From Curtobacterium flaccumfaciens pv. betae (GTDB taxonomy: Bacteria > Actinomycetota > Actinomycetes > Actinomycetales > Microbacteriaceae), in assembly GCF_026241855.1 (NCBI RefSeq), contig NZ_JAPJDC010000001.1:2666001-2730000 (forward strand): a stretch of 64,000 nt of DNA, read 5' to 3'. The notes beneath the pieces are model-generated. The model made no database searches. It was given only the letters and a program-made list of their open reading frames with translations, and was not told the DNA's origin. This document shows, one piece after another, positions 8,354 to 17,118 of the stretch; the stretch's first letter is position 1; each line of letters starts with the position of its first letter. The position numbers were made by a program, and so were the translations under genes.

Positions 8354-9130
8354 TCAGGCGGCGGGAGCCTCGACGGTAGTGACAGCGCCGGTCTCGCCCG
8401 GGTGCTCGTAGTGGGCACGCACCAGGATCGGGCGGTGGTCGGAGATGCCGGCCGGCAGGGTCTCGACGCCGGCGATGTGCAGGCCGACGCTCGTCGCGAA
8501 GTCGAAGTGGCCCGTGAACTTGCGGTAGCGCAGGTACGTCGGCTGGTCGGACAGCGACAGGGCGAAGCCGTGCTGCTCGATCTTGCGGCGCAGGTTCGTC
8601 TGGAACCACGGGTAGTTGAAGTCACCGACCATGACCGCGGGGACGTCCTTCGCCAGCTCGCGCAGGAACTGGTGCGCCGCCTCGATCTGCTTGCGGCGCA
8701 GGGAGTTCGTCGCGGTGAGCGGTGAGGCGTGGAACGAGGCGACGACGACCTCGGCGTCGGCCTCGGTGTCACGCAGGTGCATCGCGATGAGCCGCTCGTG
8801 CGCGGGTGCGAGGACCCGGTCGTGGAGCGACTTCTGCAGGGAGTGGATGCTGAAGTCCTGCACCTCGAAGCGGTCGTCACGCTTGTAGATCGCGAGCCCG
8901 AGTCGGTTGGTGCGGGTCGACGCGGCGAGCGAGAGGCCGCCGATCGACGGTGCGAGGTCGTTGCTGTCGCACTCCTGCACGCACAAGACGTCGGCGTCGG
9001 AGGCCTCGGCCAGTGCGGCGAGCTCGCTGTTCGCGGTGTGCTCGCGGAGGTTGTAACTGACGACACGGAGCTGCGTGGGCTGCACGGTCTGCTCTGATGC
9101 GATCGTGCTCTGCTGCTCTGGCGCGGCCAT
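8354..9130 (-). CDS. Endonuclease/exonuclease/phosphatase-family protein
   Basis: A 258-aa protein of the EEP superfamily (metal-dependent phosphoesterases including exonuclease III and sphingomyelinase types). Visible motifs: VVSYNLREH at the start of the fold, QECDSND with the metal-binding glutamate, VGDFNYPWF (the conserved D-x-N), and SDHRPI near the C-terminus with the catalytic D-H. The start ATG at 9130 has an AGGAAGG ribosome site; the longer frame upstream is unlikely. Substrate (DNA, lipid or sugar phosphate) cannot be told. It faces the tandem repeat array at its 3' end. Confidence 0.83.
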   Translation of the reverse strand: MAAPEQQSTIASEQTVQPTQLRVVSYNLREHTANSELAALAEASDADVLCVQECDSNDLAPSIGGLSLAASTRTNRLGLAIYKRDDRFEVQDFSIHSLQKSLHDRVLAPAHERLIAMHLRDTEADAEVVVASFHASPLTATNSLRRKQIEAAHQFLRELAKDVPAVMVGDFNYPWFQTNLRRKIEQHGFALSLSDQPTYLRYRKFTGHFDFATSVGLHIAGVETLPAGISDHRPILVRAHYEHPGETGAVTTVEAPAA

Positions 9131-9263
9131 GCTGCCTTCCTGTCCGGGTGTTCCGGTCACCCTGCCGCGGTCACCGTACTCGGGTACCGCGGACGGTTGC
9201 TGAGACTGTAACGCCTGCCGGGTTTCGTCCGTGTGACCGTGACGGAAACGGACAGCGGCGGGA

Positions 9264-10673
9264 TCAGGCGCGGACACGGCGGACCGGGCGGACGGTGTCG
9301 CCCGCTGTGCGACTCATCAGGATGCCCTCGACGCAGGCGACGACGAGCAGGGCGGCGATGACCCAGAACGCGGCGGTGTACGGTCCGTCACCGCCCAGGC
9401 CGGAGGCCGCACGGATGACCACGGCGGCGACGGCGACACCGAAGCCCGCGGCGGTCTGCTGCAGCGTCGACGACAGCGTGTTCGCGGGGGTCATGTCGGC
9501 CTGCTCGACGTCGGCGAAGGCGATGGTGTTGTACGCCGTGAAGCCCACGGAGCGGGCTGCGCCGCTGACGACGAGCAGCACGGCGAGCAGCCAGAACGGG
9601 GTGTCCTCGGTCATGAACGCCATCGCGACCACGGTCAGCGCGGCGACGGCCGACGACACGATGATCACCGGGCGGTAGCCGAACCAGCGGAGGAACGGGG
9701 TCGTCATCGGCTTGATGCCGAGGTTGCCGACGAACACCCACAGCACCGCGGACCCGGCGAGCACGGCGCTCCAGCCCCAGGCGTCCTGGAACAGCAGCGG
9801 GAGCACGAACGGCACCGCGGACACCGCCAGGCGGAACAGGCTGCCGCCGGCGTGCGACACCCGGAAGGTCTCGAGTCGGAACGCGTCGAGCCCCATGATC
9901 GGGTGCGGAGCCCGGCGGAAGTGCCGGATCGCGAGCCAGCAGCACACCGCGCCGAGGACCCCGGAGACGACGACCGCGGTGACCGGCACGACCTCCAGCG
10001 CGAGCAAGGACGCCATGACCACGAGCGAGCCGAGCCCGACGCAGGCGAGCAGCGACCCGAACCAGTCGAACGGCACGCGCTGCGCGGCACGCTCCTGCGG
10101 CACGAGCACCAGGGCGGCGACGAAGGCGATGACGCCGAGCGGGATGTTGATGAGGAAGATCCAGTGCCAGGTCAGCGTCTCGACGAGGACCCCGCCGATG
10201 AACGGCGCGATGATCGGTGCGGCGAGGGCCGGCCAGGTCAGGATGGCGATGGCGGTGACGAGTTGTTCGCGCCCAGCACTCCGGAGCACGACGAGGCGGC
10301 CGACGGGCACCATGAGCGCCCCACCGAGGCCCTGCAGGATGCGCCACAGCGTCAGCTCGACCAGCCCGGTGGACAGCGCGCACAGGGCTGACGCGATCGT
10401 GAACAGCGCGATGGCCCCGGCGAAGACGGTCCGGGAGCCGATCCGGTCGGTGAGCCAGCCGGACACCGGGATGAACACCGCGAGGGTCACGAGGTACGCG
10501 GTGATCGCGACGCCCACCGCGGCGGAGTCGACCCCGAGGTCACGCCCCATGGCCGGGGCGGCGGTCGCCAGGATCGTGCCGTCCAGGAGCTCCATGAAGA
10601 AGGTCCCGGCCACCAGCACGGCGACCGCCGTGCTGCCCGTCCGTCGTCTGGGTGTCGTCGCCGTCGTCGTCAT
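9264..10673 (-). CDS. MFS transporter, DHA2 type
   Basis: A 469-aa integral membrane protein with 12-14 hydrophobic segments. MELLDGTILATAAPAMGRDLG in helix 1 matches the DHA2 family motif, SGWLTDRIGSRTVF is motif A and RILQGLGGALMVPVGR is motif C. It should be a proton-driven exporter of drugs or metabolites. It is divergent from the mannosyltransferase-like gene, with 204 nt between the starts in which I see no clear regulator site. It is a distinct paralogue of the pump at 1391-2872. Confidence 0.87.
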   Translation of the reverse strand: MTTTATTPRRRTGSTAVAVLVAGTFFMELLDGTILATAAPAMGRDLGVDSAAVGVAITAYLVTLAVFIPVSGWLTDRIGSRTVFAGAIALFTIASALCALSTGLVELTLWRILQGLGGALMVPVGRLVVLRSAGREQLVTAIAILTWPALAAPIIAPFIGGVLVETLTWHWIFLINIPLGVIAFVAALVLVPQERAAQRVPFDWFGSLLACVGLGSLVVMASLLALEVVPVTAVVVSGVLGAVCCWLAIRHFRRAPHPIMGLDAFRLETFRVSHAGGSLFRLAVSAVPFVLPLLFQDAWGWSAVLAGSAVLWVFVGNLGIKPMTTPFLRWFGYRPVIIVSSAVAALTVVAMAFMTEDTPFWLLAVLLVVSGAARSVGFTAYNTIAFADVEQADMTPANTLSSTLQQTAAGFGVAVAAVVIRAASGLGGDGPYTAAFWVIAALLVVACVEGILMSRTAGDTVRPVRRVRA

Positions 10674-10877
10674 CGCCCACCGAGACTATGCCCGCGGACG
10701 TCCGCGCCGTCACGGACGGGCCGCCCGCCGGACGCCGCACCGGCCGCCCACCGGGCGCGACGCGGCGCGCACGACGCGGGACGGGCCTCCAGGCGCGGTT
10801 CCGGGCGATCCTCATGCTCGGGCCGACTACCCTGGCCGGGTGCCGACCCGACCACCCGAACGCCGAGGAACTCGCGC

Positions 10878-12125
10878 GTGAGCCGCACCGACAGCGCCGC
10901 TGTGGTCGCCGCGGGCACGGCCAGCGGTCGACGACGTGTCCTGGACACCGTGGCCTCCCTGCCGGCGTGGGCGGCGGTCCTGCTCGTCTGGACGGGCGGC
11001 CGGGTCCTGTCGACCCTGTGGCTCGCGCTCGCGTACCCGCTCATCGGTCGTGCGCTCCCGGGCAACGCGATCTGGGGCAACGAGCACGGGTTCGGCGCCT
11101 TCCTGGTGGCGTGGGACGGGCAGTACTACGAGCAGATCTCGCTGCACGGGTACCCCGACGCGCTGCCGCTCGACGCCGCCGGCAACGTCGCGCAGAACGC
11201 CTGGGCCTTCCTGCCGGCGTTCCCCTTCACGATCCGGGCGCTGACCGCCTCGACCGGGGTGCCGTTCGAACTCGGTGCCCCGCTCGTCGCGATCGTCGCC
11301 GGGCTGCTCGCCACCTACCTGCTGCACCGCCTGGTGCGGGACCGCGCCGGGCACGCCGCGGCGATGTGGGCGGTCTTCTTCTTCAGCTGCGGTCCGCTGT
11401 CGTTCCTGCTGCAGGTCGGGTACGCGGAGAGCATGTTCCTCGCACTGTCCTTCGGGGCGCTGCTCGCCCTGGAACGTCGGCGCTACGGGCTCCTGACGGC
11501 ACTCGGCGTCGCCGCGGCCTTCACCCGCCCGGGCGCCCTGGCGATCCCGCTCGTGCTCGGTGTCGTCGCACTCGTGCGGTGGGTCCGTGCACGGCGCGAG
11601 ACCGGCCGGGTGTTCGAGGGCTTCCCGCTCCGCGAGCAGGTCCGGGTCGTCGCCGCGGGGCTGACCATGGTCCTCGCCGGGCTCGCCTGGCCGGTGATCG
11701 CCTCGCACGCCACCGGGACACCGAACGCCTACCTGGAGACCGAGATGTCCTGGTGGGTGAACTTCATCGGCCGGGTGGACTTCGTGCCGCTGACGCCGTG
11801 GTTCCTGATCGCGGGCCGCTGGCTCGGCGTGGGCGGGATCCTGATCGTGGTGTTCCTGCTCGTCACCTACCCGATCTGGTTGCTGCGCCGGTCGACGCTG
11901 CGGCTCGGGCCCACGACGGTGCTGTACTCCGCCGCGTACGCGCTGTACATCTTCGCGGTGTCGCTGCCGATGGCCTCGACCCCGCGGCTGCTCATGCCGC
12001 TCGCGCCGCTGTTCGGGTCACCCGAGCTGGTCGCGAAGCCCTGGATGCGGTGGACCTTCGTGACGGCCGCGTTGGCCGGGCAGCCGGTGCTGGTCGCGGT
12101 GCTGTGGCTGCTCGGCCCTCCGTGA
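10878..12125 (+). CDS. PIG-V-like membrane mannosyltransferase
   Basis: A 415-aa protein with about ten transmembrane helices and the motif AWDGQYYEQISLHGYP in the first extracytoplasmic loop, which corresponds to the WDxxxY/H catalytic signature of PIG-V mannosyltransferases (GT-C fold). Such enzymes use polyprenyl-phosphate mannose outside the membrane; in actinobacteria the likely targets are glycolipids or cell-wall glycopolymers, which is inference. It starts at a GTG. A convergent terminator separates it from the PPOX gene. Confidence 0.72.
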   Translation: MSRTDSAAVVAAGTASGRRRVLDTVASLPAWAAVLLVWTGGRVLSTLWLALAYPLIGRALPGNAIWGNEHGFGAFLVAWDGQYYEQISLHGYPDALPLDAAGNVAQNAWAFLPAFPFTIRALTASTGVPFELGAPLVAIVAGLLATYLLHRLVRDRAGHAAAMWAVFFFSCGPLSFLLQVGYAESMFLALSFGALLALERRRYGLLTALGVAAAFTRPGALAIPLVLGVVALVRWVRARRETGRVFEGFPLREQVRVVAAGLTMVLAGLAWPVIASHATGTPNAYLETEMSWWVNFIGRVDFVPLTPWFLIAGRWLGVGGILIVVFLLVTYPIWLLRRSTLRLGPTTVLYSAAYALYIFAVSLPMASTPRLLMPLAPLFGSPELVAKPWMRWTFVTAALAGQPVLVAVLWLLGPP

Positions 12126-12171
12126 GCGGCTGACGCGCAGCCTCAGCAGGCACCCGCCCCGACACGACACG

Positions 12172-12200
12172 ACGCCGCCGTCCCGACAGGACGGCGGCGT
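12172..12200. terminator. Bidirectional terminator between convergent genes
   Basis: A 12-bp perfect stem (12172-12183 with 12189-12200) and a 5-nt loop, between the mannosyltransferase-like gene (+) and the PPOX-family gene (-). It is followed by a tandem run of cgtcgtg-like 7-bp units (12200-12230) ending near the stop of the minus-strand gene. Confidence 0.8.
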
Positions 12201-12248
12201 CGCGCGTCGTGCGTCGTGCGTCATGCGTCGCGTCTCAGGCGTCGCGCC

Positions 12249-12740
12249 TTAGAGCTCGATCGTGCCGTGGTCGCCGGTGTCCGGCTGACTCTGCTTGCCG
12301 AGCGCCGCCTTGAACATCTGCACCAGGCTGCCGACCGGACCGGTGTCCTGGGTCCAGTACTCGACCGAGACTCCCTCGACCGTCAGCAGCCGGATCGACG
12401 GGTCCTGGCGGCCCTCCGGGAACCAGGCCTCGGCGAACGGCGACCAGAGCTCGTCGACGACCGAGTCGTCCCGGGTCACGGTCGCGGTCCCGGCGATGGA
12501 CAGGTACCCGCCCTGCGACTCGATCGAGACGTTGACGTGCGGGTTCCGCGCGATGTCCTCGACCTTCTCGCTGCCGTCCTGCACCAGGAACCGCAGGGTC
12601 CCGTGGAACGTCTTGTCCTGCACCGCGAGGGGCCTGGCGTGCAGGTTCCCGTCCTCGCTCACCGTGGTGAGCAGTGCCGTGTGGGCGCCGTGGACGATGT
12701 CCGAGATGGCGGCGCGCTGGTCCGTCTGTGTGTCGGTCAT
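12249..12740 (-). CDS. Pyridoxamine 5'-phosphate oxidase-family (general stress protein 26-like)
   Basis: A 163-aa split-barrel flavin-binding protein of the PPOX-like family. The core ALLTTVSEDGNLHARPLAVQD and the following SIESQGGYLSIAGTATVTRD are typical of the general stress protein 26 group; the C-terminal part has EAWFPEGRQDPSIRLLTVEG, also typical. The ATG at 12740 has GGAG about 6 nt upstream, so the longer frame is rejected. These proteins bind FMN or F420 and their reactions are mostly unknown. The 300 nt between its start and the next gene hold only its promoter region. Confidence 0.8.
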   Translation of the reverse strand: MTDTQTDQRAAISDIVHGAHTALLTTVSEDGNLHARPLAVQDKTFHGTLRFLVQDGSEKVEDIARNPHVNVSIESQGGYLSIAGTATVTRDDSVVDELWSPFAEAWFPEGRQDPSIRLLTVEGVSVEYWTQDTGPVGSLVQMFKAALGKQSQPDTGDHGTIEL

Positions 12741-13040
12741 GGTGCTCCTTTGCGTCATGCGCCCCGCTCCGCTCGACGTGCGACCGTCGGTGCACGGGGC
12801 CGTACCGTTCCGACCAGTGTGCCCCTCCGGCGCTGGACGCGTCAGCCCCGCGCGTCGAGGTGGTCCGGTCCAGGTCGGCCGGGAGGCCCGGTGCACGTCC
12901 GCCACGCCGCCCCCGTCCGTCGCGCGTGCTGTCCACGACGTCGGGATCGTGAGCACACGATGTCGCCTCCGCACCGGCGAACCGACCGTTCCTGCTCACG
13001 AAGTGGGACAGGGGCCGGGCGCGCGGCAGGGAGGCCGGGC
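12741..13040. other. Intergenic region, nothing recognised
   Basis: About 300 nt between the start of the PPOX gene and the end of the next minus-strand gene. I see no gene, tRNA or strong palindrome; it must contain the promoter of the PPOX-family gene. Confidence 0.5.
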
Positions 13041-13703
13041 TCAGGCGGGTTCGCGGATGGTGGTCTCGACGTCGACGACCTGCGGGATCTTCGGCATCGA
13101 GGCGAAGCCGAACGCCACGGGCGGGTCGAGCGGCGCCAGGTCCCCGAGCGGCTCCCCCGCCCAGGTCCCCCGCACGCCGGTGACGTCGTGCGCCCCGGTC
13201 ACGCCGTAGTACTCGCGGCGACCGTTGCCCGCCGACCCCGCCGTGCCGGACCCCGGCGCGAGCAGCCGTGCCACGGGGTCGATCGCGGCGAGCCAGCGCG
13301 GGTCGCGGGCGATCGGCTTCGGGACGATGCGCAGGATCCGGCCGAGCGGCGAGATGCCTCCGACGTCGATCGAGGCCTGCAGTGCCCCGGCAGACAGCTC
13401 GAGGCCGCCGGCGGTGCGGCGGGCGCGGACGTCGACGACCGAGACGGTGTCGAAGCGGTAGGTGCCGGAGACGTACGCGGCGACGATCTCGTCGGGTGCG
13501 AGCAGCACGCTGGTGCCGTCGGGGAGTTCGAGGAACACGTCCGTGAACGGGCCGAACGGCGAGCGGTCCCACATGCCGACGACGATCCGGACGCCCGACG
13601 TGGTGCCGACGCCCATGATCCGGCCGCGGAACCGGCGTTCGACGACGGAGTCGGAGGCGTGACCAGCAGCGGGACCGGAGGCGTGGTCGGGACGTGACGA
13701 CAT
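13041..13703 (-). CDS. Conserved-looking hypothetical protein
   Basis: A 220-aa soluble protein I do not recognise with certainty. The first half reads like a compact beta-rich domain (FRGRIMGVGTTSGVRIVVGMWDRSPFG, then FLELPDGTSVLLAPDEIVAAYVSGTYRFD), followed by a Gly/Ala-rich middle and a C-terminus with YYGVTGAHDVTG. No signal peptide or membrane segment. The ATG at 13703 is chosen over a longer frame that runs through a low-quality Arg/Gly region. It stands alone between the PPOX gene and a palindromic element. Confidence 0.6.
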   Translation of the reverse strand: MSSRPDHASGPAAGHASDSVVERRFRGRIMGVGTTSGVRIVVGMWDRSPFGPFTDVFLELPDGTSVLLAPDEIVAAYVSGTYRFDTVSVVDVRARRTAGGLELSAGALQASIDVGGISPLGRILRIVPKPIARDPRWLAAIDPVARLLAPGSGTAGSAGNGRREYYGVTGAHDVTGVRGTWAGEPLGDLAPLDPPVAFGFASMPKIPQVVDVETTIREPA

Positions 13704-13801
13704 GCCCTGGACCGTACCCGCGGCCCCCGTGAGCCGATCTCGGCGGCCACCCCGGGCCTCCCGGCCGTTGCCCGCGCGCCCTCTGCCCGCCGGAACCTGA
13801 A

Positions 13802-13873
13802 CGCAAGACACCGGTGTCCACGCTCCGAACACCCGCGAAGGGTGGTGTGGAGCGCGAACACCGGTGTTTTGCG
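13802..13873. repeat. 72-bp dispersed palindromic element, copy 1
   Basis: CGCAAGACACCGGTGT (13802-13817) faces ACACCGGTGTTTTGCG (13858-13873), one G-T pair short of perfect, with further pairing inside (CGCTCC/GGAGCG). A second member of the same family is at 37694-37763. Here it lies between two tandem minus-strand genes. Confidence 0.82.
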
Positions 13874-13890
13874 GACCGGACCGGCGTCCG

Positions 13891-15000
13891 TCAGGCGACG
13901 GGGACGGGCTGCGTCAGCAGCTCGCGCACGCGGGGTGCGACCTCGGTGCCGTAGAGCTCGATCGAGCGCATCATGTCGGCGTGCGGCAGACGACCCGTGG
14001 CGTACCGCATGTCGAAGCGCGAGGCGCCGAGGATCCGCATGTTGCGCGCGACCTTCCGGGCGACGGTCTCCGGCGAGCCGACGTAGAGCGAACCGCCGGC
14101 CGACAGGCTCGCGCGGTACCCGGCGACGTCGAGGGGCGGCCAGCCGCGCTCCCGGCCGAGCTGGTCGGTGACGGCCTTGTGGTACGGCCAGTAGCGCTCG
14201 GCGGCCTCTTCGTCGGTGGCGGCCACGAAGCCCGGCGAGTGCATCGCGATGGGCTGCTGCGGCAGGTCGAGCTGCGCGAGGGCCTGGCGGTACAGGCGGG
14301 AGAACGGGGCGAACTGGGCGGGCTGCCCGCCGATGATGGCGAGGAACAGCGGCAGGCCGTACGACGCGGCACGGATGACCGACTGCGGGGAGCCGCCGAC
14401 ACCGATCCACGTCGGGATGGCGCCGTGCTCGAGCTTCGGGAACACGTCCTGGTCGACCAGGCCCGCGCGCTTCGTGCCGGACCAGGTGACGGCGTCGCCG
14501 CCGCGCAGGGCCGCCCAGAGCTGGAGCTTCTCCTCGAACAGGACCTCGTAGTCGCTCAGCTCGTAGCCGAACAGGGGGAACGACTCGGTGAAGGAGCCAC
14601 GACCCAGGATGACCTCGGCGCGGCCGTTCGACAGGGCGTCGACGGTGGCGAAGCGCTCGTACACGCGGACGGGGTCGTCGGAGGACAGCACCGTGACCGC
14701 GGAACCCATCCGGATGCGCTCGGTGCTGGCGGCGATCGCGGCGAGGACGACCTCGGGGGCGCTCACGACGAAGTCGGCTCGGTGGTGCTCCCCGACGCCG
14801 ATGAAGTCGACGCCGACCTGGTCGGCGAGGACGGCCTGGTCGACGACGTCGCGGATGCTCTGCGCGTCGGACTGCAGGCTGCCGTCGGCGCGCTCGGTGA
14901 CGTCTCCGAAGGTGTCGAGGCCGAGCTGCAGCGGTCCGATCCGGTCGGGTGCGGGCGGCGGGACGTCCGAGGGACGGTCGGTGCCGAATGCGTTGCTCAT
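13891..15000 (-). CDS. LLM-class flavin-dependent oxidoreductase (luciferase-like)
   Basis: A 369-aa TIM-barrel monooxygenase-like protein of the bacterial luciferase superfamily. Visible family marks: LGLDTFGDV near the N-terminus, GVGEHHRADFVVSAPEVVLAA, ERFATVDALSNGRAEVILGRG and a C-terminal GSPETVARKVA. These enzymes use FMNH2 or F420H2 with O2 or other acceptors; the substrate is unknown. An AGGAGG ribosome site supports the ATG at 15000. It is divergent from the SDR gene, and a small ATGC-GTTT-GCAT palindrome (15024-15035) sits between them. Confidence 0.85.
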   Translation of the reverse strand: MSNAFGTDRPSDVPPPAPDRIGPLQLGLDTFGDVTERADGSLQSDAQSIRDVVDQAVLADQVGVDFIGVGEHHRADFVVSAPEVVLAAIAASTERIRMGSAVTVLSSDDPVRVYERFATVDALSNGRAEVILGRGSFTESFPLFGYELSDYEVLFEEKLQLWAALRGGDAVTWSGTKRAGLVDQDVFPKLEHGAIPTWIGVGGSPQSVIRAASYGLPLFLAIIGGQPAQFAPFSRLYRQALAQLDLPQQPIAMHSPGFVAATDEEAAERYWPYHKAVTDQLGRERGWPPLDVAGYRASLSAGGSLYVGSPETVARKVARNMRILGASRFDMRYATGRLPHADMMRSIELYGTEVAPRVRELLTQPVPVA

Positions 15001-15145
15001 GGTGTCCTCCTGGTCGCACTTCCATGCGTTTGCATCAACATAGCACGGCGGCGGCGTGCGCGCACGGGGTCAGCGGCCGGACCGGGGCTGGGCCCGGGCG
15101 GCGCGCGGCCGGGGTCGGCCAGCCCGGACGAGTACGGTCACCCGC

Positions 15146-16084
15146 ATGCCGAACCTCCCCGACCAGACCGGACGCCGCATCGTCGTCACCGGGTCCAACA
15201 GCGGCACCGGACAGGAGGCCGCCCTGCGCCTCGCCGGAGCCGGCGCCAGCGTCGTGCTCGCCGTCCGCAGCACCGAGAAGGGCGAGACCGCCGCCGCCGG
15301 CATCCGCGCCGCCCACCCCGCAGCCGACGTGGAGGTCCGCGAACTCGACCTCGCCGACCTGGCGAGTGTGCGCCGCTTCGCCAGCGGCATCGTCGACGAG
15401 GAACGTCCGATCGACGTCCTGGTCAACAACGCCGGCGTGATGGCGCCGCCGGAGCGCTTCGAGACCGTCGACGGCTTCGAGCTGCAGTTCGGCACGAACT
15501 TCCTCGGCCCGTTCGCCCTGACGAACCTGCTGTTGCCGTCGCTGCTGCGTGCGCGCACGCCCCTCGCCGACGGCCCCCTGGCCGAGGCGCCCCGGGTCGT
15601 CACGATGTCGAGCCTCGCCGCGATCCCCGGCCGGATCCGCTTCGCCGACCTGCAGTGGGAGCGCGGCTACAACGGCTGGCGCGCCTACGCGCAGTCGAAG
15701 CTCGCCGACCTGCTGCTCGCGCTGCACCTGCACCGCCTGACGGTCGAGGCCGACGTGCCCCTGGTCAGCACCGCCGCCCACCCCGGCTACACCCGGACGA
15801 ACCTGCAGGCCGCGGGACGCTCGCTCGGTCGCTCGAAGCCGGTGCGGTCGAGCAACCGCGCCCTGCCGTTCACCCAGGCCGTCGAGCAGGGCACCGAGCC
15901 GCTGCTGTACGCGGCGGTCGGGCCGAACGCGGTGGGCGGCGCGTACTACGGCCCCTCGGGTCCGTTCGGCATGACCGGTCCGACCACCACCGTGTCGATC
16001 CCCGGATCCGCGCGGAGCGCCGACCTCGCCCGCTCACTCTGGGCCGTCGCCGAGGACCTCACCGGGACGCGCCCACCGCTCTAG
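15146..16084 (+). CDS. Short-chain dehydrogenase/reductase
   Basis: A 312-aa classical SDR. The Rossmann motif is TGSNSGTGQEAA (about residues 14-25), NNAGVMAP marks strand 4, the catalytic serine is in VTMSSLAA and the active-site pair is YAQSK. It resembles the retinol dehydrogenase/WWOX-like SDR subgroup that acts on varied alcohols with NAD(P). A TACGGT hexamer at 15133-15138 ends 7 nt before the ATG, so it is probably leaderless. Substrate unknown. Confidence 0.87.
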   Translation: MPNLPDQTGRRIVVTGSNSGTGQEAALRLAGAGASVVLAVRSTEKGETAAAGIRAAHPAADVEVRELDLADLASVRRFASGIVDEERPIDVLVNNAGVMAPPERFETVDGFELQFGTNFLGPFALTNLLLPSLLRARTPLADGPLAEAPRVVTMSSLAAIPGRIRFADLQWERGYNGWRAYAQSKLADLLLALHLHRLTVEADVPLVSTAAHPGYTRTNLQAAGRSLGRSKPVRSSNRALPFTQAVEQGTEPLLYAAVGPNAVGGAYYGPSGPFGMTGPTTTVSIPGSARSADLARSLWAVAEDLTGTRPPL

Positions 16085-16145
16085 CCGCGGTCGCGGGGGT
16101 CGCGCTGGCCGTGCCCCCCGCACGGTGCGAGGGGCGCCGCGGCCC

Positions 16146-16206
16146 GTGCGAGGTTCCGGACGTGGTGCGAGGGGGCGCGGGTCGCACCGAGGACGCAACC
16201 TCGCAC
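16146..16206. repeat. Nested palindrome between convergent genes
   Basis: Outer stem GTGCGAGGTT (16146-16155) with AACCTCGCAC (16197-16206); inner stem GGTGCGA (16164-16170) with TCGCACC (16182-16188). The GTGCGAGG word is repeated several times between 16125 and 16206. It probably works as a bidirectional terminator for the flanking SDR and NRDE-family genes. Confidence 0.7.
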
Positions 16207-16286
16207 CACTCGGACGTCGTGCGCGCCGGGAAACGGGCGCGGGGCGCGGCCGGGAGGCCCGGGGCGGGTCCGGCACGCCGCAGGCG

Positions 16287-17078
16287 TCAGGCGCGGTGCA
16301 GCTCCACCGACCCGTCCAGCCGACCGGGTTCGGTCAGGCGGGCGTGCTGCAGGACGGTGCGGCCCGGCGCGATCGCCGCGGCGACGATCGACAGGGTCGT
16401 CATGTGCCCCTCTGCCTCGTGCACGTCGCGGAGGATCGCGTCGGGGTGGTCGTCCGGCAGCGCTGCGGACTCCGCCAGCACGCCGAACCAACCGCCCCAG
16501 CCGTCCCCGGCGTCGCCACCGGAGTCCACGGTGCGGAGTTCGTCGAACGGTCCGAGCACCGGTGGGCCGGCCGGAGCGTCGACGGCACGGAAGGCCTCGA
16601 GCCACCGACCGATGCGTGGCGCTGCGGGGTCGTCGGCCGCACCGTGCGTGACCATGTGGACGCCGGGGCCGAGGTCGGTGGTGCGGACCTGTTCGCCGTC
16701 CCAGGTCAGCACCGAGGCGCCCTCGGCCGTGGCGCGCACCAGGTTGAAGGCCCGCGTGGTCGGCAACGTGCCGTCGTGACCGGGCAGCAGGTCGTCGGCG
16801 ACGGCGTCCACCGGCACCACGCCACGGGTCGTCCAGGTGCCGTCGACGCTCGTCACGGGTTCGGCGCGGTTGAGCACCACGGCCAGGCCGGCTCGGTCGG
16901 ACGCGGCGAGCCACGCACCACCGGCGGAGCGGTCACGGACACCACGGAGGTCCGGGTCGCGGTCCGGCCACCAGGCAGCGGGCGGGTCCCACGGACGCTC
17001 GGGCGACTCGTCCCGCAGGGCGAGCACGGTGACGGGCCACGCGGACCCGGGGTCGACGCGGACGACGACGGTGCACAT
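16287..17078 (-). CDS. NRDE/TANGO2-family protein
   Basis: A 263-aa protein beginning MCTVVV, the hallmark N-terminus of NRDE (TANGO2) proteins, whose N-terminal cysteine is thought to be exposed after Met removal. The usual NRDE tetrapeptide reads RDES here (LALRDESPERPWDPPAAW). Other family marks are GGAWLAASDRAGLAVVLNR and the C-terminal VHEAEGHMTTLS. Role poorly known; eukaryotic TANGO2 has been tied to heme and lipid metabolism. The ATG at 17078 is required by the MCT start; a longer frame is rejected. Confidence 0.82.
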   Translation of the reverse strand: MCTVVVRVDPGSAWPVTVLALRDESPERPWDPPAAWWPDRDPDLRGVRDRSAGGAWLAASDRAGLAVVLNRAEPVTSVDGTWTTRGVVPVDAVADDLLPGHDGTLPTTRAFNLVRATAEGASVLTWDGEQVRTTDLGPGVHMVTHGAADDPAAPRIGRWLEAFRAVDAPAGPPVLGPFDELRTVDSGGDAGDGWGGWFGVLAESAALPDDHPDAILRDVHEAEGHMTTLSIVAAAIAPGRTVLQHARLTEPGRLDGSVELHRA

Positions 17079-17118
17079 GCCGTCGATCCTCGCACGTGGC
17101 CCCGGTAGCGTGAGCCAG

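Noticed and set aside
7606..8411. Repeat-containing protein encoded by the tandem array
   Set aside because: Frames are Arg/Pro-rich, lack starts with ribosome sites, and the 164/165-bp unit difference breaks the frame between units.
15024..15035. ATGC-GTTT-GCAT as regulator site between the LLM and SDR genes
   Set aside because: Arms of only 4 bp; could easily be chance.
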